The notes below the pieces were generated by a model, which had not been told where the DNA came from, did not search any database, and saw only the letters and a list, made by a program, of their open reading frames with translations. A program made the position numbers and the translations under genes. Positions 11,331-19,786 of a DNA stretch of 64,000 nt are shown piece after piece (the first letter of the stretch is position 1; every line of letters begins with the position of its first letter). The DNA comes from Nitrosococcus watsonii C-113 (GTDB taxonomy: Bacteria; Pseudomonadota; Gammaproteobacteria; Nitrosococcales; Nitrosococcaceae): positions 310,001-374,000 of the forward strand of contig NC_014315.1 of assembly GCF_000143085.1 (NCBI RefSeq), in the 5' to 3' direction.

Positions 11331-12227
11331 TTATTTAGAAATCCCAAGCGCAGCGGGTAGCCCTGTGTCTAACGTTGGATAGCGCAGTTTTACGCCGAGT
11401 ACCGTTTTCATCTTCTGATTGTTTAAGCGGCGGGATTCATTTAAGTACTCCAGCAGCTTCGGGGAGAAAATCCGTTGCGCTTTAGCCAAGCTGACGCAGG
11501 GTGGGCGGGGCAAGCCCGCAGCATCGGCTAGACGGTAGAGATAGTCCGTCATGCTGGTAGGCTCATCATCGCTGACGTTGTAGATGCCCCCAGGTGTGTC
11601 GCTTTGGCCTGCACGCACGGCGATGATAGCCAGATCATCGGCATGAATGCGATTGCTCCATGGCGCTTGCTCTGGACAGACGACCGGATTACCCTGGCGC
11701 AGACGTTCCAATGGCAGGCGGCCGGAGCCATAGATGCCGGGTACGCGCAGGATGATAAGAGGCAGGCTGTGGCGGCGAGCAAAGCCCATGAGCTGTCGTT
11801 CAGCATCGGTCCGGCGGCGGGAGCGATTATTACCGGGATGGACTGGGCGAGACTCATCAACCCAAGCGCCGCCACAGTCGCCATAAACACCCGAGGTGGA
11901 AATATAGACGATGCGCTGGGGAGGCGCCTTTTCCATGACTTTGAGTAGGTGGCTCGTCCGGTTATCGGAAACTCCGGAAGGAGCGGGTGGGGCAAAATGA
12001 AACAAAAGAGCCGGCTTTTGAGGCATGCTGTGCAAAGTTTCCGGATGGTCTAGATCGCCAAAAATAGCGCGGCACCCTACTATGTCGCGAGGGGTTCGGA
12101 TTAGCGCGGTCACTTCGCTTCCATCGCGCTGCCACAAGGCTGCGACTCGCTGGCCTATGTTACCAAAGCCAACAATGAAGGCAGGAATTTTAGAAGGGGT
12201 GGCAGCCATTTGATGAAGAGCATCCAA
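11331..12227 (-). CDS. NAD-dependent epimerase/dehydratase-like protein (YeeZ type)
   Basis: An extended short-chain dehydrogenase fold protein of 298 residues. It starts with a nucleotide-binding GFGNIGQRVA motif and has ISTSGVYGDCGG followed by an RVPGIYGSGRLPLERLRQG stretch and a substrate loop RIHADDLA. These match SDR proteins of the YeeZ group, whose substrate is not established. The usual YxxxK catalytic pair is not clear (SGVYG, then RRRTDAERQL), so activity is uncertain. It lies 6 bp after the desaturase stop and is probably cotranscribed with it. A later Met at 12209 is possible. Confidence 0.75.
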   Translation of the reverse strand: MDALHQMAATPSKIPAFIVGFGNIGQRVAALWQRDGSEVTALIRTPRDIVGCRAIFGDLDHPETLHSMPQKPALLFHFAPPAPSGVSDNRTSHLLKVMEKAPPQRIVYISTSGVYGDCGGAWVDESRPVHPGNNRSRRRTDAERQLMGFARRHSLPLIILRVPGIYGSGRLPLERLRQGNPVVCPEQAPWSNRIHADDLAIIAVRAGQSDTPGGIYNVSDDEPTSMTDYLYRLADAAGLPRPPCVSLAKAQRIFSPKLLEYLNESRRLNNQKMKTVLGVKLRYPTLDTGLPAALGISK

Positions 12228-12233
12228 TAGTTT

Positions 12234-13403
12234 CTAAGCCTGCTGAAGGGAATAGCCGCGCAGGGAGAGGGCGAAATCCTGCAAGGCTTTGATGCCGGAG
12301 TCCTCAGCCTGACGGCACCACTCCTGCAGCGCGTCCAAGAGTGCCTCCTGGCTAGACCAGGCCTGGGACCAGAGGGCCTGAAGCTGCTGGCGGAAGCGAT
12401 AGACCGTCTCCAGGCGCTGATTGTCCTTGAGCATAGCGCTAAGCTCTTGGCGAGCCTTGGCGTCCACCAGGGCCTCATGGCGTAGCAGCCAGCGCCGAGC
12501 CCGCCGATAGAGCGCATTGCCCGAGAAATAAGCCGCCTCCTCCTTGAGCACCGGGGCTATGACCTCCCGCCCATAGGCGGTCAGCAGGTGGAAGCGATGG
12601 GCCACCACGGCCCTGAGCGTATCCACATCCACCCACTGCTTGCCGGGCTGGATAAGCAGCTTGGGGGCGACCTTTTTCACCCGGGCCAGCTTCAACGCCG
12701 CCAACACCCGAATATACAGCCAGCCGATATCCAACTCATACCATTTGGAAGAGAGCTTGGCGGAGCTGCCATAGGCGTGGTGGTTATTGTGCAACTCCTC
12801 CCCCCCAATCAATATTCCCCAAGGAACAAGGTTGGTGGAGGCATCGGCCACCTCATAGTTCCGATAGCCCCAGTGATGACCCAGCCCATTAATCACCCCC
12901 GCCGCAAAGAAGGGAATCCAGAGCATCTGAACCGCCCATATCACCAAACCCGCTACACCCCACAAACCCAGGTTGATGAACAGCATCAGCACAATCCCCG
13001 CGTAGCTATGTTTCGTGTAGAGGTTGCGCTCAAGCCAATCATCCGGGGTACCATGGCCGTAGCGCTCGGTCACCTCCGGGTCTCGGGCCGCCACCCGGTA
13101 GAGCGAGGCGCCTTGCCATAATACCTTGTGGATACCCACCTCCCGTGGACTGTGGGGGTCTTCGGCCGTTTCGCATTTGGCATGGTGTTTCCGGTGCACC
13201 GCCGCCCATTCCTTGGTCACGATCCCGGTGGTCAACCACAGCCAGAAACGAAAACAGTGGCTCACTGCCGGATGCAGTTCTAGCGCCCGGTGGGCCTGGT
13301 GGCGGTGAAGATAAACGGTCACACTGATGATGGTCAGGTGGGTGAGCACCAGCGTGACCACAACATAGCCCCAAAAACTCACTTCTAAAACTCCTGAAAA
13401 CAT
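12234..13403 (-). CDS. Membrane acyl desaturase (delta-9 type, three histidine boxes)
   Basis: A 389-residue integral membrane di-iron desaturase. Histidine boxes are YLHRHQAHRA (near 32), HRKHHAKCE (near 70) and LHNNHHAYG (near 210), with two pairs of hydrophobic segments between them. This is the stearoyl-CoA/acyl-lipid delta-9 family, which makes monounsaturated fatty acids with oxygen. A C-terminal extension of about 130 charged helical residues is long for the family. On the minus strand AGGAG lies within the first codons, 8 nt before a GTG at 13382, so translation could begin there. The ATG at 13403 has a GGAG 11 nt upstream. Confidence 0.85.
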   Translation of the reverse strand: MFSGVLEVSFWGYVVVTLVLTHLTIISVTVYLHRHQAHRALELHPAVSHCFRFWLWLTTGIVTKEWAAVHRKHHAKCETAEDPHSPREVGIHKVLWQGASLYRVAARDPEVTERYGHGTPDDWLERNLYTKHSYAGIVLMLFINLGLWGVAGLVIWAVQMLWIPFFAAGVINGLGHHWGYRNYEVADASTNLVPWGILIGGEELHNNHHAYGSSAKLSSKWYELDIGWLYIRVLAALKLARVKKVAPKLLIQPGKQWVDVDTLRAVVAHRFHLLTAYGREVIAPVLKEEAAYFSGNALYRRARRWLLRHEALVDAKARQELSAMLKDNQRLETVYRFRQQLQALWSQAWSSQEALLDALQEWCRQAEDSGIKALQDFALSLRGYSLQQA

Positions 13404-13697
13404 GAAATTTAATTCTCCGATTCGGCGTGAAAGTAATGATTGGACTGTTTTTGAGCAAGAAAAGTCAAAAATAATTCTAATTGTATTTTCAACGACACGG
13501 ATAAGGTAGGTCTTACACTATATTTTATAGGATGGCCACTCAAGTGCTTTTACATTTTCTAATATTTTTCCAGCTAGGGCGAAAAAATAGATCAAATTTT
13601 TATGACTGTGAAGAAAAATTAGCCATGTTATAAACCTCGCCTATAGGTTATTGTCCTATTCAATTTTTTATTATTTTATATTTTCACTGTTTAGCCC

Positions 13698-15245
13698 ATG
13701 AGTATTGAAATTCCTTCTGATCTTCATCTTAAGCTACGCAACCTCGTAGCAGACGATCTCCTTCAACTTGAGGAGTTGATGGAAAAAGTCTATGCGGATA
13801 TCGGCGGTGCTTGGCCCCGAGAATCGCTTTTATCTTTGTTTAAAGAATTCCCGGAGGGCCAGATTTGTATCGAAGGCAACGGCCGGGTTATTGCGGTTGC
13901 TTTGACTGTGCGCTGCAATTATGAGCGTTTCAGCCGGGTTCATACTTACCAGGATTTAATTGGGCGGCGGGAGCGCATCCGCCATAATCCAAAGGGCGAT
14001 GCCCTTTATGGCATGGATGTTTTTGTCGATCCGGATTACCGGGGTCTTCGGCTTGGCCGCCGCCTTTACGACGCCCGCAAGGAGTTATGCCGAAACTTAA
14101 ACTTACGTGCGATCTTAGCTGGTGGGCGCATCGTTAACTACCATCGCTACACGGAAAAATTAACGGCTACGGAATACATTGAAGCGGTGCGTCGGCGGGA
14201 AGTCCATGATCCCATTTTAAGTTTTCAACTTGCTAATGACTTCGAAGTCAAGCGGTTAATGAAAGATTATTTACCCGAGGATGAGAAATCCCGTGGTTTT
14301 GCCACCTTGCTGGAATGGAACAATATTCTCTATGAGCCTGAAGGACTCGCGGCGGAAGAAATTCGCAAATCCGTAGTGCGAATCGGTATTGTCCAATGGC
14401 AGATGCGACTCACCAATTCTTTTCAAGCCTGGTTGGATCAGGTGGAGTTTTTTGTCGATTCCATGGCGGATTATCAAGCGGATTTCGTGCTTTTTCCAGA
14501 GTTCTTCAATGCGCCCCTTATGGCCATGGGCGATCAGGAAGATCAGTTTAGTGCCATTCGGTTTCTGGCCCGGTACGCTACCCCCAGCTTGGAAGCCCTC
14601 TCCCATTTCGCCGTCACCTACAATATCAACATTATCGCTGGCAGTCTTCCGGTCTTGCAAGACGATACGCTTTATAACAATGCTTACTTGTGCAGCCGCG
14701 ATGGCACCGTGGATATGCAGCCCAAGATCCATATCACCCCCCACGAGCGCCGCGATTGGGTGATTCAAGGAGGAAATACCCTGCGGGTATTTGATACCGA
14801 CGCGGGACGCATTGGTATTTTAATTTGCTATGACGTGGAATTCCCGGAATTAGCGCGGTTTCTTGGAGAGGAAGGCATGGAAATTCTTTTCGTGCCTTTT
14901 TGGACCGATACCAAAAACGGCTTTTTGCGGGTACAGCGATGTTCCCAGGCGCGGGCCATCGAGAACGAATGCTATGTGGCTATTGGTGGCAGCGTTGGCA
15001 ACCTGCCCCAAGTAGAAAACGTTGATATTCAATATGCTCAATCAGCGATCTACTCACCTTCGGATTTTGCCTTTCCCCACGATGCCATCATCGCCGAAAG
15101 CACACCTAACACTGAAATGGCCTTGATAGCCGATTTAGATTTAGACAAATTAGTTCAGTTGCGGCACGAAGGCTCGGTCACCAATCGCAAGGATCGCCGC
15201 CCTGATCTCTATCAATTGCGCTGGCTGCCGAAAAATAAGAGTTGA
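13698..15245 (+). CDS. GNAT acetyltransferase / carbon-nitrogen hydrolase fusion
   Basis: A single 515-residue chain joins an N-terminal GNAT domain (about 10-190; acetyl-CoA loop near 111-125, PDYRGLRLGRRLYDAR) to a nitrilase-superfamily amidohydrolase (about 225-500). The catalytic triad is visible as Glu268 (LFPEFF), Lys343 (QPKIHITP) and Cys377 (LICYDVEFPE). The two-domain family is widespread in bacteria with unproven substrates. The gene stands alone after a 294 bp AT-rich gap with no other gene. Its stop codon overlaps the -35 element of the predicted Fur-controlled promoter at 15242. Confidence 0.88.
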   Translation: MSIEIPSDLHLKLRNLVADDLLQLEELMEKVYADIGGAWPRESLLSLFKEFPEGQICIEGNGRVIAVALTVRCNYERFSRVHTYQDLIGRRERIRHNPKGDALYGMDVFVDPDYRGLRLGRRLYDARKELCRNLNLRAILAGGRIVNYHRYTEKLTATEYIEAVRRREVHDPILSFQLANDFEVKRLMKDYLPEDEKSRGFATLLEWNNILYEPEGLAAEEIRKSVVRIGIVQWQMRLTNSFQAWLDQVEFFVDSMADYQADFVLFPEFFNAPLMAMGDQEDQFSAIRFLARYATPSLEALSHFAVTYNINIIAGSLPVLQDDTLYNNAYLCSRDGTVDMQPKIHITPHERRDWVIQGGNTLRVFDTDAGRIGILICYDVEFPELARFLGEEGMEILFVPFWTDTKNGFLRVQRCSQARAIENECYVAIGGSVGNLPQVENVDIQYAQSAIYSPSDFAFPHDAIIAESTPNTEMALIADLDLDKLVQLRHEGSVTNRKDRRPDLYQLRWLPKNKS

Positions 15246-15278
15246 CAAAGCTATTACTAATGATAATAATTATCATTA
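15242..15278 (+). promoter_or_regulatory. Near-consensus promoter overlapped by a perfect Fur box
   Basis: TTGACA (15242-15247) is followed after exactly 17 bp by AATAAT (15265-15270). Over the -10 lies TGATAAT-A-ATTATCA (15261-15275), an exact 7-1-7 inverted repeat identical to the core Fur-binding motif; the dyad extends to 15258-15278. Fur with iron would block this promoter. The transcript would start near 15277 on the plus strand, where no gene follows before the terminator at 15358. The adjacent minus-strand transporter genes end at 15498 and cannot be its target. Confidence 0.75.
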
Positions 15279-15392
15279 TAGTTGAATTTTGCTCGACCTC
15301 TAGTGCTTTTGAGCCAGCAAGCCACCTATTTGTGGCATTCTTCTCCACTTGGCGCTTGGCCCAGCTAGGTAACCTAGCTGGGCCGTTTTTTT
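15277..15392 (+). ncRNA. Candidate iron-regulated small RNA (RyhB/PrrF-like in logic)
   Basis: The stretch begins at the predicted start site of the Fur-box promoter and ends at an intrinsic terminator, giving a transcript of about 115 nt with no open frame or ribosome binding site. Size, promoter and terminator match the pattern of Fur-repressed sRNAs that spare iron when it is scarce. I see no clear sequence match to RyhB or PrrF, so the analogy is of layout only. The alternative is that the terminator simply serves the upstream GNAT-nitrilase gene. Confidence 0.5.
15358..15392 (+). terminator. Strong intrinsic terminator
   Basis: GGCCCAGCTAGG and CCTAGCTGGGCC form a perfect 12 bp stem around a TAA loop, followed by G and seven T. 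The T tract is on the plus-strand side only, so it terminates rightward transcription. Confidence 0.9.
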
Positions 15393-15497
15393 AACGGGCT
15401 TTCCCTCTCCGCGCTTAGCTGGCCACCTTCAGGAAAGTTTTGATGTTTAAGGTGCTCCTATGATGAGCATAGCCAGCACTTTTGGCTTCGTTCAGTG

Positions 15498-17171
15498 CTA
15501 CAGAGGGACCCGTGGCACCGCCGCTAGCAGTTTTTGTGTATAAGGGTGCGTGGGTGCTCGGCAGACTTGGTCGGTAGGGCCTTGTTCAACGATACGGCCA
15601 TCACGCATCACCGCAATTTGGTTGCTAAGATATTCTACTACGGCGATGTTATGGGTAATAAATAGCAGGGTGAGGTGGCGTTCCCGCTGCAATTCCAATA
15701 GCAGTTGCAGAATTTCGGCCTGTACCGATACATCCAGGGCGCTGGTGATTTCATCACAGACGATAAACCGGGGTTCTAGCACCAGCGCCCGAGCAATGGC
15801 GATACGTTGGCGCTGACCGCCGGAGAACTCGTGGGGGTAGCGCCATAAATAATCGGCCTTAAGCTGGACTCGCTCTAGCACGGTGCTGGCCCGCTCGAGG
15901 CGTTCCTCGCGGGAACTTCCGATGCCGTGGATTCCCATGGGCTCGGTCAAGGTTGCAGCGATGGAAAGGCGTGGATTGAGGGAGGACATAGGGTCCTGAA
16001 AGATGATTTGCAGCGCTTGCCGGTAGCGGCGCAGTTCCCTGGGCTTCAATGCCGTCAGATCGGTGCCCGCGTAATAGACTTGGCCGCCGGTAGGCTCTAC
16101 CAGGCGGAGTATGGCCCGTCCCAACGTGGTTTTGCCGCAGCCCGACTCGCCCACCAGTGCTAGAATTTGCCCTGCTGGAATAGCCATATCTACTCCATCC
16201 ACGGCCCGGACATGATCCACGACCCGCCGCAGTACCCCTTTACGGATGGGAAAATGCACCTCCAGGCCGCGTAGCTCCAGTAAGGGTGATTGCCCGCCCA
16301 TATCTGAGGGCTGCGGCGTGCCTTTGTTGCTCTTTCTCGCCGCGGCTTGTTGGCGCTTGAGATTCTCGGGCAGGGCAGCCAGGAGTTGGCGGGTGTAGGG
16401 GTGTTGAGGGCGGTGCAGGATCTCATCCAGGGGGCCAGACTCGACGATTTTCCCTAACCGCATCACCGCTAATCGGCGGGCCATCTGGGAGACTACTCCA
16501 AAGTCATGGGTAATGAACAGGATGCCCATATTTCGCCGTGCTTGCAGTTCGCGCATCAAGCGCAGAATTTCGGCCTGGACGGTAACGTCCAGGGCCGTAG
16601 TGGGTTCGTCGGCAATGAGCAGATCCGGCTCGCAGGCCATGGCCATGGCAATCATGACCCGCTGGCGCTGGCCGCCAGAGAGTCGATGGGGATATTCTTC
16701 AATGCGCAGTTCCGGGTTTAGAATTTGCACCTGGGCCAGGGCGGCCACGGCCCGCTCCCGCGCCTCGCTCTCTTCCATACCGGGGAAGTGGAGTTGTAAG
16801 GTTTCCATGATTTGCTCGCCCACCGTGAAAACGGGGTTGAGGGAGGTCATAGGCTCTTGGAAAATCATAGCGATGCGGGCGCCGCGGATGTTTTGCTTGC
16901 AGGTTTCTGGCAGGCGCAGCAGATCCACCGGCCCCTGGCGCTGTTTATCCCGTCGCCAATCGAGCAAGATGCGCCCTTCAGGATGGTGGCTGATATCCTT
17001 GGGTAATAACTGGATCACGGACAGGGCGGTGACTGATTTGCCACTACCCGATTCCCCGACCAAACAGAAGGTTTCCCCCCGCTCGATGGTAAAATTTATT
17101 CCATCTACCGCCTTAACGGTTTCATTACCGGCTTGGAGGTAAGTTTTCAGGTGTTCGACTTGGAGTAACAC
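15498..17171 (-). CDS. Peptide ABC transporter, fused double ATPase (YejF/DppD-DppF type)
   Basis: A 557-residue protein with two complete ABC domains. The first has [19 protein letters not shown] and [12 protein letters not shown]; the second has [19 protein letters not shown] and [12 protein letters not shown]. The oligopeptide-type tail (…[12 protein letters not shown]) follows each domain. Such fusions energise Yej and other family-5 peptide importers. In the second domain the usual Walker B DEP is DEI, as in several Dpp/Opp ATPases. It is the last gene of a four-gene minus-strand operon, 30 bp after the permease. Confidence 0.92.
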   Translation of the reverse strand: MLLQVEHLKTYLQAGNETVKAVDGINFTIERGETFCLVGESGSGKSVTALSVIQLLPKDISHHPEGRILLDWRRDKQRQGPVDLLRLPETCKQNIRGARIAMIFQEPMTSLNPVFTVGEQIMETLQLHFPGMEESEARERAVAALAQVQILNPELRIEEYPHRLSGGQRQRVMIAMAMACEPDLLIADEPTTALDVTVQAEILRLMRELQARRNMGILFITHDFGVVSQMARRLAVMRLGKIVESGPLDEILHRPQHPYTRQLLAALPENLKRQQAAARKSNKGTPQPSDMGGQSPLLELRGLEVHFPIRKGVLRRVVDHVRAVDGVDMAIPAGQILALVGESGCGKTTLGRAILRLVEPTGGQVYYAGTDLTALKPRELRRYRQALQIIFQDPMSSLNPRLSIAATLTEPMGIHGIGSSREERLERASTVLERVQLKADYLWRYPHEFSGGQRQRIAIARALVLEPRFIVCDEITSALDVSVQAEILQLLLELQRERHLTLLFITHNIAVVEYLSNQIAVMRDGRIVEQGPTDQVCRAPTHPYTQKLLAAVPRVPL

Positions 17172-17201
17172 GGTACTTAGCTAGCTTTAGCATTCCAACA
17201 G

Positions 17202-18389
17202 TTATGATTTCTTCAGGTAGGGATCAAGGGCATCCCGGAGGGCCTCGCCAATCAAGTTATAAGCAAACACGGTCAAAAAGATAGCTCCTCCCGGGAAGGC
17301 CGCCATCCACCAGTTAAAGGTAGAGGATTTCACTGCCTGGTTGAGCATCTGCCCCCAGGAGGGATCGTCCACCAAGCCTAGCCCCAAAAAGCTCAGCACG
17401 GCTTCGGCGAGAATGGCGGAGGCTACGCCAAAACTGGCGGCCACCAAAATGGGGCCAATGCCATTAGGGAGCATATGCCGAAATAGAATAGAGCGCAGGG
17501 GTAGTCCACAAGCCAAGGCGGCCTGGACAAAATCCTGTTGCCGGAGACGGAGGAACTCGGCCCTTACATAGCGAGCGTAGCCTGACCAACTGGTCAGGCC
17601 AATGATCACCATGAGCAAGTATAGGCTGCGCTCAAAAAATGCAACGAAGGTAAGCAAGAGAAATAGGGTAGGGACTGCTTCGAAGATTTCCACCAGGCGC
17701 ATACCAATAATATCCATCACCCCGGAAAAATAGCCCATTAGACCGCCAATAAGAATCCCCAGGAGCAAAGCGATACTGGTGGCGACAAAGCCAATCCCAA
17801 GGGCGATGCGGGAGGCATGGACCATGCGGGATAAGACATCAGCGCCATTCTCCTCGGTCCCAAACCAGTGATCCGCCTGGGGCGAGGTTAGGGGCGGTTG
17901 CAGCCCGGTTTCGCCCCGGTCACGCTGATAGTCTTTAGGGGAATAAGGGATAGGGGCGTATATGACCCAATCATAGCCCCCGGCTGCCTCCTGCTGCCGA
18001 TACTGCTCATAGATAGCGAGCACTGGCGGCCGTATCAACGCGGCGCTCGTTACCCCGGCCAGGATCAATACGCTTCCCAGCCCCACCAACCAGGTGCGGA
18101 GCGAGGCCCGCGCCATGACTAGAATCAAGCCAGCGCAAAATAAAGCCAGTAAACTGGCATCGGCGGGAGTAAGGTAACGCAGCAGGGGACTGTCAAGTTG
18201 GCCGTCTTGACTGAGCAGCAGCGGATGGCTGCTGGCCAGAAACGGGGCGAATACGGCCAGCAAGCCCAACAGTCCGATCCAGGCCAATCCTAGTCGCGCC
18301 CCCCATTGGGCGAGTACCTGGCGCGCTACTTGGGCTGTATAGTTCTGGCTTTGCCGTGGCGGCGGCAGCGAAGAGGCGGGAGAACTCAT
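17202..18389 (-). CDS. Peptide ABC transporter permease (YejE type)
   Basis: A 395-residue permease with the DppC-like region HWFGTEENGADVLSRM and the EAA motif (…AALACGLPLRSILFRHMLPN). Between the first membrane helix and this core is an insertion of about 100 residues containing two extra hydrophobic segments. That makes it longer than E. coli YejE (about 340). It lies 3 bp after the partner permease, so the two are translated together. Confidence 0.88.
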   Translation of the reverse strand: MSSPASSLPPPRQSQNYTAQVARQVLAQWGARLGLAWIGLLGLLAVFAPFLASSHPLLLSQDGQLDSPLLRYLTPADASLLALFCAGLILVMARASLRTWLVGLGSVLILAGVTSAALIRPPVLAIYEQYRQQEAAGGYDWVIYAPIPYSPKDYQRDRGETGLQPPLTSPQADHWFGTEENGADVLSRMVHASRIALGIGFVATSIALLLGILIGGLMGYFSGVMDIIGMRLVEIFEAVPTLFLLLTFVAFFERSLYLLMVIIGLTSWSGYARYVRAEFLRLRQQDFVQAALACGLPLRSILFRHMLPNGIGPILVAASFGVASAILAEAVLSFLGLGLVDDPSWGQMLNQAVKSSTFNWWMAAFPGGAIFLTVFAYNLIGEALRDALDPYLKKS

Positions 18390-18392
18390 GCT

Positions 18393-19769
18393 TCAGTCAT
18401 AACTGACGCGAGGATCGGCAATCGCGTAACAAAGATCAGCGATGAGATAGCCGGCCAGGGTTAACAGACCACTGATAAGGGTAATAGACAGTACTAGTTC
18501 CCGGTCCCGGGTTTGGACGGCCTCTACCGCCAGTTTACCCATGCCTTCGATGGAAAAAATAGACTCTACAATGACTGAACCAGCCAGCAAACCAGGAAGC
18601 AGGGTAGCCGAAACGGTAATAAGGGGCAGGAGGCTGTTGCGGAAGACATGCTTCCAGAGCACCATGTTTTCGGCTAGTCCCTTGGCGCGGGCGGTGCGGG
18701 CATAGTCAGCCATGAGATTTTCCAGTACAGCGGTGCGGGTGAGTTTGGAAAGAAAGGCGAAACCGCTATAGGTCAGGCACAAGACTGGCAGCACCAGGTG
18801 CCAGAGCCGATCCAGCAAAAAACCGCGCGTAAACTCTCCGCTTCCCCATTGGGCACCGACAGCCAGGCCCAATCCGGCACCTAATAACCCGAGTAATCCC
18901 AGGCGCAGGCCAGCGTAATCCGTATAGCCGAGCCCGCCAATGCCCAGCGCGAGTAGCGCCCCGAGGGAAAGATTCATTCCCACGTGGGGGTGGGGCAGGC
19001 CAGTGCCCATCCAGAACCCCAGACCCATCCCCAGCCCGGCTAGCAGGCCAATCCGAAGCAGGCGGGGCGCTTGCGCCAGGCCGACGCCCGCGGCCGCGCC
19101 CGCCACGCCAGCGCCCAGTAGCAGAGCCACTTCCTTTAGGGAACCCCAGTGGGGTAGGAAGGGCATATCCAGGGCGGCGCGCGTGTTTAGGCCGGCCGTG
19201 GGAAACCAGTGCCAGTATTGATTGCTGGCGAAAAAGCCGATTAATAGCACTCCAGCCAGCATCACCGGGACGGACCATAGCCCTAACAACAGGGCGCTGG
19301 AGCCCATATCGAATAACTTGCCCCGCTCGGTAGCGGCGCGGACCCCAATGGCAATTGCCAAGGTATAGATAAGTGGCAGGGAAAGGAGGTTAAGCAGTAA
19401 GGTGATAGGCACCCGCTCCTCAATTAGCTCTAGTACCGGCCGGCCATAGCGGAAACTGGTGCCGAGATCGGAGCCCTTCCACAAGGAAAAGCTGCTAATG
19501 TTGTTTTCCTTATCAAAAGTAAACCCCGCGGGAGAGGCATTGTTCAACCACCGCAGATACTGGATGGCTGGCGGTGAATCCAGACCATACAGTTGATTGT
19601 AATAGTCTTCCAGCGCCTTTTTGGCCTGGGGCTCCAGATTTTGGCCCTCGATGAGGCTTTGGGCGCTGATGCCTCCAGGAGAGGCGGCCATGACGGTAAA
19701 TACCACCAGGGTGATTCCCAGCAGAGTCGGAATCATCAGGAGCAGGCGGCGGATGACATAGGTGGACAT
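18393..19769 (-). CDS. Peptide ABC transporter permease (YejB type) with extra membrane insert
   Basis: A 458-residue permease with the DppB/YejB N-terminus (YVIRRLLLMIPTLLGITLVVF), the EAA loop (…ARTARAKGLAENMVLWKHVFRNS) and the usual C-terminal helices. Residues about 210-310 are a Gly/Ala/Leu-rich insert (AGVAGAAAGVGLA…, LLALGIGGLGY…) with three or four hydrophobic segments that typical YejB (about 365 residues) does not have. Its stop lies 3 bp before the next permease start. Confidence 0.88.
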   Translation of the reverse strand: MSTYVIRRLLLMIPTLLGITLVVFTVMAASPGGISAQSLIEGQNLEPQAKKALEDYYNQLYGLDSPPAIQYLRWLNNASPAGFTFDKENNISSFSLWKGSDLGTSFRYGRPVLELIEERVPITLLLNLLSLPLIYTLAIAIGVRAATERGKLFDMGSSALLLGLWSVPVMLAGVLLIGFFASNQYWHWFPTAGLNTRAALDMPFLPHWGSLKEVALLLGAGVAGAAAGVGLAQAPRLLRIGLLAGLGMGLGFWMGTGLPHPHVGMNLSLGALLALGIGGLGYTDYAGLRLGLLGLLGAGLGLAVGAQWGSGEFTRGFLLDRLWHLVLPVLCLTYSGFAFLSKLTRTAVLENLMADYARTARAKGLAENMVLWKHVFRNSLLPLITVSATLLPGLLAGSVIVESIFSIEGMGKLAVEAVQTRDRELVLSITLISGLLTLAGYLIADLCYAIADPRVSYD

Positions 19770-19786
19770 CGCGGCAGCCCGTTCGC

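Noticed and set aside
16513-17142. 209-codon plus-strand frame inside the double ATPase gene
   Set aside because: It is antisense to conserved ABC motifs, and its product is a Ser/Arg/Trp-rich shadow.
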